A DNA stretch of 64,000 nucleotides from contig NZ_JARUIU010000002.1 of NCBI RefSeq assembly GCF_029667115.1, positions 620,001 through 684,000 of the forward strand, written 5' to 3'. The DNA comes from Jeotgalibacillus sp. ET6 (GTDB taxonomy: Bacteria > Bacillota > Bacilli > Bacillales > Jeotgalibacillaceae). The notes below the pieces were generated by a model, which saw only the letters and a list, made by a program, of their open reading frames with translations, was not told where the DNA came from and ran no database searches. Made by a program: the position numbers and the translations under genes. Shown here in pieces: positions 36,297 to 45,702 of the stretch; within the stretch, counting starts at the first letter, position 1, and each line of letters opens with the position of its first letter.

Positions 36297-37664
36297 ATGA
36301 AAGAGACCATTCATTTTTATCATACAAATGATCTTCACAGTCATTTTGAAAACTGGCCGAGAATCCGGGATCTTCTGAAAGAAAGAAAAAAGTTTCATCG
36401 GGACAGGGGAGAAGCTGTTTTTTTATTTGACATAGGAGATCATGCAGACCGCTGGCATCCTTTAACAGAAGGATCCAAAGGTAAAGAAAATATACAGCTG
36501 TTAAATGAAGCGGGCTATGATGCCGTGACCATTGGAAACAACGAAGGCATTACATTTGCCCATGAGGACTTACACCATCTATACGATGAAGCTCAATTCC
36601 CGGTTGTTCTGGCTAACCTTTTTACCTCAGAAGGAGAGCGTCCGCATTGGGTATATCCAACGTATATTACTTCGACTGAAAAAGGAACGAAGATTGGCAT
36701 TGTTGCAGTTACGGCAGAATATCCCGCATTTTACGAAAGACTGGGCTGGCTTGTAACTCCTGCAAAAGATGAGTTGAAAGCTCAGGTTCGGGTGCTGAAA
36801 CAGAAAGTGGATATTGTTATCTTTCTATCGCATCTTGGAATCAGGGAAGATGAATGGGTAGCTGAAGAGTGTCCGGAGATTGATGTTATTATGGGAGGAC
36901 ACACACATCATACCTTTGAAGAGGGGAAGCTTCAAAATCAAACATTGCTGGCTGCTGCCGGAAAGCACGGGGCGTATACAGGAAAAGTGGAAATAGATTA
37001 TGATCATTCATCCCGTTCAGTCACCCGAAAAACGGCATCACTCATTGAAACAATTACACTTGAAGAGTCGCCAAAGGAACAGCAGGAGATCCAAATGTGG
37101 ATGGACAGGGGGAAAGACCTTCTGTCTACTGTAGAAGCTTCGCTCAGTGAACCTCTTCCGCACCATCCGCTCGATCCGGATTCTGTTTTATCCGCACTTC
37201 TTGCAGACGCTTTGTTTGAATGGTGTCAAGCAGACTGCGCAATCCTGACGGGAGGCTTGCTCCTTGACTCGCTGTCTGCCGGTCCTGTTACAGCATTTGA
37301 TTTACACCGGATTCTCCCTCATCCTATTAATCCCTGTATCGTGGAGCTTCATGGAAGCGAGCTGAAAGAGGTGCTGAGGCAGTCCCAAAATCAGGAGTGG
37401 CCAAACACTGTCGTAAAGGGTCTTGGTTTTAGAGGAAGCATTCTCGGAACATTTATTTATAAAAATATCACACCGCATTCCTACACCTTTAAAATAGGCG
37501 GGGAAATGATTGAGGCGGATAAAGTCTACCGGGTGGCGACAGTAGACATGTTTACGTTTGGCTACTTTTTCCCTGAAATGCAAAGAGCACCAAAAGAATA
37601 TTTTATGCCTGAATTTCTGCGGGATATTTTAAAATATAAGCTTAAGAATTTAAGTGCCGTATAA
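36297..37664 (+). CDS. yunD: Metallophosphoesterase / 5'-nucleotidase-family protein YunD
   Basis: 455 residues without a signal peptide. The N-terminal metallophosphatase domain has HTNDLHSHFENW, FDIGDHADR, TIGNNEG and IMGGHTHH, which supply the dimetal ligands. A 5'-nucleotidase C-terminal domain follows from about residue 285. Cytosolic location sets it apart from secreted UshA/YfkN enzymes. The substrate is unknown. GGAGG precedes the ATG. It matches B. subtilis YunD in order and architecture. Confidence 0.9.
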   Translation: MKETIHFYHTNDLHSHFENWPRIRDLLKERKKFHRDRGEAVFLFDIGDHADRWHPLTEGSKGKENIQLLNEAGYDAVTIGNNEGITFAHEDLHHLYDEAQFPVVLANLFTSEGERPHWVYPTYITSTEKGTKIGIVAVTAEYPAFYERLGWLVTPAKDELKAQVRVLKQKVDIVIFLSHLGIREDEWVAEECPEIDVIMGGHTHHTFEEGKLQNQTLLAAAGKHGAYTGKVEIDYDHSSRSVTRKTASLIETITLEESPKEQQEIQMWMDRGKDLLSTVEASLSEPLPHHPLDPDSVLSALLADALFEWCQADCAILTGGLLLDSLSAGPVTAFDLHRILPHPINPCIVELHGSELKEVLRQSQNQEWPNTVVKGLGFRGSILGTFIYKNITPHSYTFKIGGEMIEADKVYRVATVDMFTFGYFFPEMQRAPKEYFMPEFLRDILKYKLKNLSAV

Positions 37665-37746
37665 CTTTTTTAAATTCAGAGAAGTTCAGATTATAGGAAA
37701 CTCGTCCACTTCTTCGCATACAATGAAGCGAAGGAGGGCGTTTTAT

Positions 37747-38505
37747 GTGAAATTTAAATCAACGCGGCCATCTGGCCCCATGCCGCTTCGCTATGTATGG
37801 TTTATTTCCGCCGTTCTCTTTATTGGATTTACCGTGCTGGGATTATGGACAATAAATGTAGGAATCAAACCGACATTAATGAATTATGCCGAATCACAGA
37901 CGAAAAAAATTGGCGCTCTTGTCATCAGTAAAGCTGTAAACAGGGAGATTGCCACGATTATGGACATAAATGAAATCATTGAAAATGTTCCAACGGATTC
38001 AGCAGAAATGGTCACGACTCAATTTAATACAGAAATTATTAATCGTGTGCAAACAGAAACCACACAGCTGGTGCAGGAGCATCTTCGGGCAATTGAACGC
38101 GGCGACACCAGTGTATTGCGATCTTTAACGGATCTTGACCTTGAAGTGGAGGATTCGGGAGATATGGAGGGGATTGTCTATACAGTTCCTTTAGGACAAG
38201 CTACAAATAATGTCCTTTTAGGAAATTTGGGTCCGGAAGTTCCAATTCGCTTTCATGCAGTTGGCGACGTTACTTCCAATATCACCTCAAATATAAAAGA
38301 GTTTGGGATTAATAATGCGTTTGTAGAAGTGAATATCCATCTAATCGTAAACGTCCAGATCATTGTGCCTTTTGCTACGAAAGTTACAACCATTGAGCAG
38401 GATATTCCAGTTGCAATGGGATTGATAAGAGGTAAAGTTCCAGAAATTTATAATGTAGGAGATGGCATGGCTCCGTCGATGGAGGTTCCGCTTCCTTCTC
38501 CATAA
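37747..38505 (+). CDS. yunB: Sporulation protein YunB
   Basis: 252 residues. A single N-terminal transmembrane segment (about residues 17-38, VWFISAVLFIGFTVLGLWTI) precedes an extracytoplasmic domain with the YunB core ESQTKKIGALVISKAVNREI and a C-terminal part rich in beta structure. In B. subtilis yunB is expressed in the mother cell under sigma-E and affects spore formation. GTG 37747 has AAGGAGG nine bases upstream, better than upstream in-frame ATG codons. Confidence 0.9.
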   Translation: MKFKSTRPSGPMPLRYVWFISAVLFIGFTVLGLWTINVGIKPTLMNYAESQTKKIGALVISKAVNREIATIMDINEIIENVPTDSAEMVTTQFNTEIINRVQTETTQLVQEHLRAIERGDTSVLRSLTDLDLEVEDSGDMEGIVYTVPLGQATNNVLLGNLGPEVPIRFHAVGDVTSNITSNIKEFGINNAFVEVNIHLIVNVQIIVPFATKVTTIEQDIPVAMGLIRGKVPEIYNVGDGMAPSMEVPLPSP

Positions 38506-38509
38506 AAGG

Positions 38510-38538
38510 TTGAAAAACATTTGCAGGACTGGTAGTAT
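38510..38538 (+). promoter_or_regulatory. Promoter ahead of the lysine riboswitch
   Basis: TTGAAA at 38510 and TAGTAT at 38533 have a 17-base spacer. Transcription would start just before the L-box. Confidence 0.55.
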
Positions 38539-38570
38539 AGAAAAGTAAAAAGAATATCACCACATCATAA

Positions 38571-38722
38571 TCCGATGGGGTAGAGGAGCAGTTTTTAAAA
38601 GTACGCTGTGTGAGGATGACAACTAAGATCACAGTTGAAAGGAAAAGCTGCCGAAATAGCGAGTGTATGTCAAAGACATTGCTATTGGGGTTATCTTAAA
38701 CAAGGATAACACTCTCATTGCG
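38571..38722 (+). ncRNA. Lysine riboswitch (L-box)
   Basis: Conserved L-box segments are present in order: GATGGGGTAGAGGAGC, AGTACGC, GTGAGGATGAC, AGTTGAAAGGAAAAGCTGCC, GAAATAGCGAG and the closing ACTCTCATT, which pairs with ATGGGG to form P1. A terminator follows 60 bases later, so lysine should cause premature termination. Confidence 0.92.
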
Positions 38723-38783
38723 TAAACCTGATTTTACGTTATGAGGAGCTACAGATCGTGATGGAGCATACATTACTGAACCT

Positions 38784-38824
38784 ATAAGAGTAATGGTAGA
38801 GACCTCTATCATTGCTCTTTTTTG
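38784..38824 (+). terminator. L-box-controlled terminator
   Basis: AAGAGTAATGGTAGAG and CTCTATCATTGCTCTT form a long, slightly bulged stem followed by a T-run. Confidence 0.85.
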
Positions 38825-38877
38825 CGTTTTTGGAACGATTGCCCTCAAGATACCCTGTCAAGAACAAGGAGGACATT

Positions 38878-40485
38878 ATGGAAGGAACATGGTTGTCATT
38901 ACTGCCGCCAATTATTGCGATTGCAATGGTGGTACTAACAAGAAGAGTTCTGCTCTCACTGGGAGCAGGGATCATTACAGCTGCACTGCTGCTCGTAGAT
39001 TTTTCAATCTTAGGTACGTTTGAAAAACTGTGGTCATCATTCAGCGGTGTGTTTTGGTCAGACGGAGCATTAAATCTTTGGAATATTTTTATTATCCTAT
39101 TCTTACTTATTTTAGGTGTTATTACCGCATTTATCAATATTTCGGGAGGAGCAAGAGCGTTTGGAGAGTGGGCCATGAAGCGTGTAAAAACGCGTGCCGG
39201 TGCACAGGTTCTGACTGCATGCCTGGGAGTGGTCATTTTTATCGATGATTACTTTAATTCCCTTGCAGTAGGACAGGTAGCACGACCGCTTACAGACCGC
39301 CACCGTGTATCCCGCGCTAAGCTTGCTTACTTAATTGATTCAACTGCCGCACCGGTATGTGTGATTTCCCCTGTATCAAGTTGGGGCGCCTACATCATCG
39401 CTGTTATCGGTGGAATCTTAACGGAGCATGCCATTACCGAATACACGCCATTCTCTGCTTTTATGCAAATGGTGCCGATGAACCTTTATGTCTGGGCGGC
39501 TCTTGGGATTGTGTTTATTGTAGCATTCCGCGGCGTGGATTTTGGCGCAATGAGAAAGCATGAAAACCGTGCGATCGAAACAGGCAAAGTGTACGATGAA
39601 ACAAAAGATATTCCTGGAGAATTAAAAAATGATCTGCCAACAAGCACTCACGGCACAGTAGGAGACCTGATCTGGCCAATCATTGCATTGGTAATTGGAA
39701 CAGTAGCGTCCATGATGTGGACAGGCAGTCAGCTTTACACCGAAGAAAATGGCGGCTCGGCTTCAATTCTGCAAATGTTTGAATTCACCGATGTAGCTAA
39801 ATCCCTTGTATGGGGAGCTTCAGTAGGTCTCATTGTTTCGATTGGATTCTTTATACGTCAGGTGAAGCGTTCAAATAAAATTGGGGGTGCTGAATTTTTC
39901 CTTGCGTTAAAAGAGGGAATCAAATCCATGCTGCCTGCCATTTATATTCTTGTGTTTGCCTGGATGATTGTAGGACTCATCGGGGAACTTGAAACAGGTG
40001 AATATCTCGCTAACGCTGTAACTCAATCTGACTTAAATATTGCATGGCTTCCTGTGCTGTTATTCCTGGTAGCAGGTGTCATGGCATTTTCTACAGGAAC
40101 ATCATGGGGATCGTTCGGGATTCTTCTACCGATTGCAGGGACGATTGCCGTAAGCACGGACAGTTCACTTCTTCTTCCTGCCCTTGCAGCAGTTCTTGCC
40201 GGTTCTGTCTTTGGAGACCATTGTTCTCCTATTTCGGATACGACAATTCTCTCTTCAACAGGAGCAGGAAGTAATCACATCGATCACGTGATTACGCAGA
40301 TTCCCTATGCGGTAACAGGGGCTGTTATTGCTTCAGCCGGCTATATTCTGCTTGGTTTCACCGGCAGTACCTGGCTGGCGCTTGGACTAGTTATTCTTCT
40401 GCTGGCTGCCTTTGCTCTGATCATGGGAAGAAACCCTGATAAAGAAAGAGTGGTTTCTGCTCAGGAAACTGCTACAAAATCATAA
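38878..40485 (+). CDS. NhaC-family antiporter-like protein, candidate lysine transporter
   Basis: 535-residue polytopic membrane protein of the NhaC Na+/H+ antiporter family. Family motifs are VVIFIDDYFNSLAVGQVARPL, KLAYLIDSTAAPVCVISPVS, AFSTGTSWGSFG and VLAGSVFGDHCSPISDTTI. The lysine riboswitch in its leader points to lysine transport. Comparative work on the lysine regulon has predicted an NhaC-family lysine transporter (LysW), and this gene fits that proposal. ATG 38878 has AAGGAGG five bases upstream; the earlier ATG at 38812 lies in the terminator hairpin. Substrate is inferred from the riboswitch only. Confidence 0.88.
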   Translation: MEGTWLSLLPPIIAIAMVVLTRRVLLSLGAGIITAALLLVDFSILGTFEKLWSSFSGVFWSDGALNLWNIFIILFLLILGVITAFINISGGARAFGEWAMKRVKTRAGAQVLTACLGVVIFIDDYFNSLAVGQVARPLTDRHRVSRAKLAYLIDSTAAPVCVISPVSSWGAYIIAVIGGILTEHAITEYTPFSAFMQMVPMNLYVWAALGIVFIVAFRGVDFGAMRKHENRAIETGKVYDETKDIPGELKNDLPTSTHGTVGDLIWPIIALVIGTVASMMWTGSQLYTEENGGSASILQMFEFTDVAKSLVWGASVGLIVSIGFFIRQVKRSNKIGGAEFFLALKEGIKSMLPAIYILVFAWMIVGLIGELETGEYLANAVTQSDLNIAWLPVLLFLVAGVMAFSTGTSWGSFGILLPIAGTIAVSTDSSLLLPALAAVLAGSVFGDHCSPISDTTILSSTGAGSNHIDHVITQIPYAVTGAVIASAGYILLGFTGSTWLALGLVILLLAAFALIMGRNPDKERVVSAQETATKS

Positions 40486-40504
40486 TATACAGTGACATAA
40501 CCAA

Positions 40505-40733
40505 AAAGAGGCTGAGACAAAACTCGAAAAAATTTAACAAATGAAGATATATTTATTAGTAGCAGTAGGTGAGTGGAGCGGAAGGCGGCGACTCCTGCAG
40601 GACATGACGGGCAAGCTGAGGCTTTACAGAGCAAGGCTCTGAAAGGCTCAGCGCCGTCCCTGCCGAAAGCGTCCGACTGAAGCGCAGTGAACCAATGGGA
40701 GAGCTTGAGACACTTCTGTCTCAGGCTCTTTTT
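40505..40733 (+). repeat. Interspersed repeat family A, copy 3
   Basis: A full-length copy. It starts GAGGCTGAGACAAAACTC, contains GTGGAGCGGAAGGCGGCGAC and GCTCAGCGCCGTCCCTGC, and ends GAGCTTGAGACA / TGTCTCAGGCTC plus T-run, which is a terminator. The remainder of 40734-41085 is AT-rich with only the promoter noted below. Confidence 0.8.
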
Positions 40734-40980
40734 GGCATTGATTTATTACTAGTTATAAATCCCAATCGAAGAAATCTCAGCTTCTAAAAGGTAGTAAATC
40801 CCCTTAGATAAAGAGTATAAAATTGAAACGAATAGTACTTTAGAATTAAAACCTGCTCTATTCATATAATGTATAAGATATTAAATGAATACTTTTTATT
40901 AACCTTCCTTACTGAAACGCTTGGTTTTCAAGTGTAATGTACATATACCAGTATAATAATAAATGATCTCAAATAGTTCT

Positions 40981-41008
40981 TTTACATTTAGGCATGAAGT
41001 GCTATACT
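40981..41008 (+). promoter_or_regulatory. Promoter of the NSS transporter gene
   Basis: TTTACA at 40981 and TATACT at 41003 are separated by 16 bases, about 75 bases upstream of the start codon. Confidence 0.6.
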
Positions 41009-41085
41009 ATTTTTAGATTAGAATAAATAATCTGAATATATAAAAACTTCTTACTTTTAATGGAAGTTTAATGGGAGGGAAGAAA

Positions 41086-42609
41086 ATGAGTCGTCAACAA
41101 TGGGGGACACGCGCAGGATTTATTTTAGCCGCAGTTGGATCTGCAGTTGGTTTGGGAAATATTTGGCGTTTTCCATATGTAGCTTACGATAACGGTGGCG
41201 GAGCTTTTTTAATTCCATATTTATTTGCACTTTTAACAGCTGGTATTCCTATTTTAATCATGGAATTTACAATCGGTCATAAGTACCGTGGCTCTGCACC
41301 GCTGTCATTTTTTCGGGCTGGTGGAAAAAAAGCAGAATGGCTTGGCTGGTGGGGCGTAGTTGTAGCCTTTGTCATTTCAACCTATTATGCAGTCATTATC
41401 GCATGGGCCATGCGGTATACCATCTTCTCGTTTGATCAGGCTTGGGGGGAAGATACGGGAGCGTTCCTCCAGGGGGATTTTCTTCAGCTGCTTGAGGTCA
41501 CACCTGGTGAGACTGGAGGAATTGTATGGGGTGTTTTCATTCCATTAATTCTTGTCTGGGTAATTACCCTTGGTATTCTTCTTAAAGGAGTCAAAAAAGG
41601 AATTGAAATTGCCAATCGGATTTTCATACCTACTTTGGTTATTTTATTCCTGATTATTGTGGTGCGTGCCGTTACGCTTGAGGGCGCTGCTACAGGTTTA
41701 AATGCATTTTTTGAGCCTGACTTTGATCAGATCATGAACCCTGGCGTTTGGGTTGCAGCATACGGTCATATTTTCTTCAGCTTATCCATTGCATTTGCCA
41801 TCATGATCACATATTCAAGTTATTTACCTAAGAAGTCTGATATTACAAACAATGCATTTATCACAGGTTTTGCAAATTCAGGCTTTGAGCTTCTTGCAGG
41901 TATCGGTGTTTTTGCAGCGTTAGGATTTATGGCAACGCAGCTGGCGGTACCTGTTGATGAAGTAGCAGATGCAGGAGTAGGACTTGCATTCGTCGTTTTT
42001 CCACAAATCATTAATCAATTTCCTGGATTCAATGGATTCTTTGGCGTATTGTTTTTCCTTTCTTTAACACTTGCCGGGTTAACATCCTTAATGTCTATTA
42101 CAGAAACATATGTAGCGGGTGTAACAGAAAAATTTGGTGTCAGCCGGAACAAAGCAGTTATTCTAGGAGGCGGATTGGCAGCCACAATTTCAATCCTGTT
42201 TGCTACTCAGGGAGGTCTATACTTCCTTGATATGGCGGATTACTTCATTAACCAATTCGGTGTAGCAGCTGTGGGACTCGTTGAAGTGATTATGGTAGTC
42301 TGGATTCTTCGAAAAACGAATACCTTGCAGTCTCACGCAAACCTAACTTCAGATATCCAGCTAGGAGTCTGGTGGAAGATCTGTCTTGGCGTTATTACAC
42401 CAATCGTGCTTGGAGTCATGATGTTTGGCTTGTTAAAACAGAATATTCTTCAGCAATTTGACAGTGACACAGGGAATTATGAAGGCTATACCACTGCATT
42501 TACCCTTTACGGTGGTGTGTCTGTAGCAGTTGGAGCACTTCTTGTAGGGATTTTGCTTTCTATTGGTAAATGGAGCAAGCATCATTCGATAGCAGGTGAA
42601 AAAGAATAG
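41086..42609 (+). CDS. Sodium-dependent NSS-family transporter, MetP-like
   Basis: 507 residues and about 12 helices. The neurotransmitter:sodium symporter signature is GFILAAVGSAVGLGNIWRFP near residue 8, with the sodium-site NIWRFPY and AFLIPY segments. Unwound helix 6 shows FSLSIAFAIMITYSSYLP. The next gene encodes a MetS-type small subunit, so the best functional guess is a two-part methionine/alanine importer like MetPS of Corynebacterium. ATG 41086 follows GGAGGGAAGAAA; the ATG at 41071 overlaps that site. Confidence 0.9.
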   Translation: MSRQQWGTRAGFILAAVGSAVGLGNIWRFPYVAYDNGGGAFLIPYLFALLTAGIPILIMEFTIGHKYRGSAPLSFFRAGGKKAEWLGWWGVVVAFVISTYYAVIIAWAMRYTIFSFDQAWGEDTGAFLQGDFLQLLEVTPGETGGIVWGVFIPLILVWVITLGILLKGVKKGIEIANRIFIPTLVILFLIIVVRAVTLEGAATGLNAFFEPDFDQIMNPGVWVAAYGHIFFSLSIAFAIMITYSSYLPKKSDITNNAFITGFANSGFELLAGIGVFAALGFMATQLAVPVDEVADAGVGLAFVVFPQIINQFPGFNGFFGVLFFLSLTLAGLTSLMSITETYVAGVTEKFGVSRNKAVILGGGLAATISILFATQGGLYFLDMADYFINQFGVAAVGLVEVIMVVWILRKTNTLQSHANLTSDIQLGVWWKICLGVITPIVLGVMMFGLLKQNILQQFDSDTGNYEGYTTAFTLYGGVSVAVGALLVGILLSIGKWSKHHSIAGEKE

Positions 42610-42620
42610 AGGGGGTATCA

Positions 42621-42731
42621 ATGATGACAGCCAGTGCCATCGTCATGATGATCATAGGAATTGTTCTCTTATGGGGGGGCCTTGCAGCAAGTATTTTTAA
42701 CGCAGTTAAAAAATCCAAAAGAACAGCTTAA
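42621..42731 (+). CDS. MetS-type small subunit of methionine/alanine importer
   Basis: A 36-residue single-pass membrane protein. It has a short N-terminus, one helix (SAIVMMIIGIVLLWGGLAAS) and a basic tail AVKKSKRTA. The TrpGlyGly and basic end are typical of the small subunits found next to NSS transporters. It starts 11 bases after the transporter stop, with GAGGGGGT upstream. It is easily missed because of its length. A role in stabilising or activating the transporter is inferred from MetPS. Confidence 0.85.
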   Translation: MMTASAIVMMIIGIVLLWGGLAASIFNAVKKSKRTA

Positions 42732-42817
42732 TTTAGTTTAAAGCCCATTCATAACTTATTCATAAGTAAGTGGTTGGGACTAAACTTAAATAAGTTAAAA
42801 AAAGAGACAGTAATTAG

Positions 42818-43013
42818 TAATAGTAATAGTAAGAGGTGAGCGGAGCGGAAGGTGGCGACTCCTGCAGGATATGACGGCAAGCTGAGACTTTAAAGGGCAG
42901 AGCCCTGAAAAGGCTCAGCGGCGTCCCTGCGGAAAGCGTCCGCCTGAAGTGCAGCGAACCGGTCAAAGAGGTTGAGACACTTTTGTGTCCCAGCCTCTTT
43001 TTTATAGATAATT
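42818..43013 (+). repeat. Interspersed repeat family A, copy 4
   Basis: Contains GGAGCGGAAGGTGGCGACTC, TCCCTGCGGAAAGCGTCCGC and GTGCAGCGAACCGG. It ends GAGGTTGAGACA...GTCCCAGCCTC plus T-run, a terminator for the transporter pair. No gene is seen in 42732-43250 outside it. Confidence 0.8.
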
Positions 43014-43250
43014 TGCAAGGGTATAAGTGTGCAAAAAAAATCAATATCACATACTGAATCTGCACATCGCAGCCATGTCACAGAACGGTCGCATAAGCAT
43101 TTTGAAGGGCTAAAACCCCTTAGCCTCCCTTGTTTTCAACCAGTTAGTGTGATAAAGTGACATTGTCAGAAAGCTTTACATATTTTCATTTTTTTGTCGA
43201 TTACTCGAACGGGTTAGAACCCCTGAACCTATCAGATGGGAGAGAATGAA

Positions 43251-44174
43251 ATGAGCACAAAAACAAAAGACGGCTACTTAAGAAAGCCTGAGTGGCTGAA
43301 AATTAAGCTTAATACGAACGAAAACTATACGGGCCTTAAGAAAATGATGAGAGAAAATAATCTTCATACAGTTTGCGAAGAAGCAAAATGTCCGAATATT
43401 CATGAATGTTGGGGAATCAGAAGAACAGCTACCTTTATGATTTTAGGAGATATCTGCACACGCGCCTGCCGCTTTTGTGCGATAAAGACGGGTCTGCCTA
43501 CAGAACTCGACTTAGCAGAGCCGGAAAGAGTAGCTGATTCAGTTGCTATGATGAACTTGAAGCACGCTGTTATTACTGCAGTTGCCCGTGATGATTTAAA
43601 GGATGGGGGAGCAGAGGTCTTCGCAGAAACGGTCCGTGCGATTAAAAGGAAAAACCCTTTTACCACTGTAGAAGTTCTTCCGTCTGATATGGGCGGCGTT
43701 TATGAAAACATTAAAACACTGATGGATGCACGCCCTGATATATTAAATCATAATATTGAAACGGTTGAACGCTTAACGCCAAGAGTGCGGGCAAGAGCTA
43801 AATACGCACGTTCACTGGAATTGCTGCAGCGTTCAAAGGAGCTTCAGCCTGACATTCCAACAAAATCAAGTCTGATGATTGGACTTGGGGAAACAAAAGA
43901 GGAAATCATTCAAACAATGGATGATCTTCGTGCGCATGATGTGGATATTATGACGATTGGCCAGTATTTGCAGCCTACAAAAAAACATCTTCCTGTTATC
44001 AAGTATTATACGCCGCTTGAATTTGGAGAACTAAGAAAAATTGCAATGGGGAAAGGCTTCAAGCATTGTGAAGCAGGTCCTCTTGTACGATCATCTTATC
44101 ACGCGGACGAGCAGGTTAATGCAGCTTCACGTGAGCGCCAGGCGCAGGGAGAAAAAGTAGAGCAGGCTAAATAA
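43251..44174 (+). CDS. lipA: Lipoyl synthase
   Basis: Radical-SAM enzyme inserting two sulfurs into protein-bound octanoyl groups, in Bacillus on GcvH and E2 proteins. The auxiliary cluster motif is [14 protein letters not shown] (CX4CX5C). The radical-SAM cluster motif is CTRACRFC (CX3CX2C). The C-terminal RSSYHADEQ supplies the Ser ligand region. 307 residues. ATG 43251 is preceded by GGGAG. It depends on Fe-S clusters from the suf system and on GcvH, both encoded in this window. Confidence 0.97.
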   Translation: MSTKTKDGYLRKPEWLKIKLNTNENYTGLKKMMRENNLHTVCEEAKCPNIHECWGIRRTATFMILGDICTRACRFCAIKTGLPTELDLAEPERVADSVAMMNLKHAVITAVARDDLKDGGAEVFAETVRAIKRKNPFTTVEVLPSDMGGVYENIKTLMDARPDILNHNIETVERLTPRVRARAKYARSLELLQRSKELQPDIPTKSSLMIGLGETKEEIIQTMDDLRAHDVDIMTIGQYLQPTKKHLPVIKYYTPLEFGELRKIAMGKGFKHCEAGPLVRSSYHADEQVNAASRERQAQGEKVEQAK

Positions 44175-44224
44175 TGAAAAGCAGCAGATGAATCTGCTGC
44201 TTTTGCTTTGGTCTTCCATTCGAA

Positions 44225-44902
44225 TTAGGCGTCCAGTGATTTTACTGCCGGAATATCCATTGCGGCTGGTGCAAGATCGATGTCTTCTTCCACCATGTCA
44301 TTTTCTTCATCCTTTGTTTCACCATTGGCGTTTTCGCCTTCGTCAATTGGATAGCCTTGCGGAGAGGAATCTCTCATCAGTTTGATGGTTGAGGCAATAG
44401 CATCTTCCATATCCGCGTCATTTAAATGAGTTTCTGCAATGCTTTCAACATTCACACGAAGATCAGGGTCATCTGTAACATAAACATGATACCATCTTGG
44501 AACAACAGATAAGGCATTTTTCTTTACCTGATCGGCCATTTCATTTGGATCCATCTCATGATCATAATCCTGGGCCACCTGATAGGAAATGAGAACTTCT
44601 TCATCTGTTACCACGGTAGAAACATTTTCAATCCCGGGCAACGATGCGCTGAACCGGCTTATCGCATCTGCAGCGACTTGAAGATTCATTTTATAAGCAA
44701 TATTATCGTTTTCTCCTTCCCCGTCATTGGGGTTTGCCACTTTTGTTGAAAACCCGAAATGATTTTCGGTTGTATCGGTAATCTCAAGAGTATCTGCTGC
44801 CGCAGACTGTTCAATGTCTGTATCCACTGTTGGGGTATCTGGCAATGAACAAGCACCAAGTGTTAATGCCCCCGCCAATAAAAATGCAGCATGCTTTTTC
44901 AT
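44225..44902 (-). CDS. yutC: YhcN/YlaJ-family sporulation lipoprotein (YutC-like)
   Basis: 225 residues. The signal peptide MKKHAAFLLAGALTLGACS has lipobox LGAC. The family core has VTDEEVLISYQVA and RWYHVYVTDDPDL. Proteins of this family are made during sporulation or are needed for germination. The acidic tail with GENANGETKDEENDM is low complexity. ATG 44902 lies eight bases after GGAGG; the ATG at 44908 is too close. It is convergent with lipA and divergent from yutD, as in B. subtilis. Confidence 0.85.
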   Translation of the reverse strand: MKKHAAFLLAGALTLGACSLPDTPTVDTDIEQSAAADTLEITDTTENHFGFSTKVANPNDGEGENDNIAYKMNLQVAADAISRFSASLPGIENVSTVVTDEEVLISYQVAQDYDHEMDPNEMADQVKKNALSVVPRWYHVYVTDDPDLRVNVESIAETHLNDADMEDAIASTIKLMRDSSPQGYPIDEGENANGETKDEENDMVEEDIDLAPAAMDIPAVKSLDA

Positions 44903-45015
44903 CCACATCGCCTCCTTACATTTAGGTTCCCCAGAGGATGCGATATTTTATCATAGTAAATGATGGTTTTTACGGTATAATGAACGTATCAGTTTGAAGA
45001 GTAAGGACGGTGTAA

Positions 45016-45300
45016 ATGATGATTTCCATTCAAAATCAAACATATGAAATAGTTGATGAATTTCGGGATGCCTTTGACCAGGAAGCGTTTGAAGGTCGTT
45101 ACAGCGAAATCCTCCACAAATACGATTTTATTGTAGGGGACTGGGGCTATGGTCAGCTCCGGTTAAAGGGGTTTTTTGATGACCAGAATCAAAAGTCTTC
45201 GTTTGACACTAAAATTTCAACCGTAAAGGACTACCTGTTTGAATACTGTAATTTTGGCTGTCCATACTTTGTGATTAAGAAGGTAGAGACAAAAAAATGA
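45016..45300 (+). CDS. yutD: YutD-family protein (DUF1027)
   Basis: 94 residues, conserved across Firmicutes, function unknown. Recognisable segments are YDFIVGDWGYGQLRLKGF and the Cys-containing EYCNFGCPYFVIKK near the C-terminus. No signal or membrane segment. The start is ATG 45016, or the adjacent ATG 45019. The terminator overlaps its stop codon. Confidence 0.85.
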   Translation: MMISIQNQTYEIVDEFRDAFDQEAFEGRYSEILHKYDFIVGDWGYGQLRLKGFFDDQNQKSSFDTKISTVKDYLFEYCNFGCPYFVIKKVETKK

Positions 45301-45323
45301 CCTGTTGCCGGGTCATTTTTTTT
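45294..45323 (+). terminator. Terminator after yutD
   Basis: AATGACC and GGGTCATT pair around a loop and are followed by eight T. It overlaps the stop codon. Confidence 0.85.
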
Positions 45324-45340
45324 GATTTTTTAATACAAAA

Positions 45341-45577
45341 TTACGGAATGTGCGAGCCTGGCTCTGCTCTCGGTATATCTTCGTGCAGACCTTTATTTTC
45401 ATAATTAAACGCACTGTAATAGCGTTGTCCTTTTCGCCATGGCCCCGACTTGTTGCGCACCAGTGTATACTTGCCGCGTGGTGATCCGTAGGGACCTTCG
45501 GGAAGAGTTTCAGGTATCAGATATTCACGACCGACTTCTACGTTGGAAAAGTCACTGTATTCTTCGTTTTTTGCCAC
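45341..45577 (-). CDS. Conserved small hydrophilic protein, function unknown
   Basis: 78 residues, no membrane segment. It contains VGREYLIPETLPEGPYGSPR and YYSAFNYENKGLHEDIPR, ending EPGSHIP. Similar small proteins in other Bacillus genomes are usually called only 'cytosolic protein'. The abundance of Gly, Pro, Tyr and Arg suggests an unfolded or coat-like protein, but this is a guess. GGAGG lies upstream of the ATG. Confidence 0.65.
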   Translation of the reverse strand: MAKNEEYSDFSNVEVGREYLIPETLPEGPYGSPRGKYTLVRNKSGPWRKGQRYYSAFNYENKGLHEDIPRAEPGSHIP

Positions 45578-45702
45578 GTTTCACTGCCTCCTTTTTTATA
45601 GTTTGTCCTGAAAAAGAGGGTTTCAGTAATGTCATCAAGAAGAAAAACGACTATCTTGTGGTAAACTAGTGAAGGATAAATCGTGCATGGGAGTGAAGAT
45701 CA

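Noticed and set aside
43100-43235. Riboswitch upstream of lipA
   Set aside because: Only short GGGTT/AACCC-type hairpins are present; no conserved aptamer pattern or terminator could be recognised.
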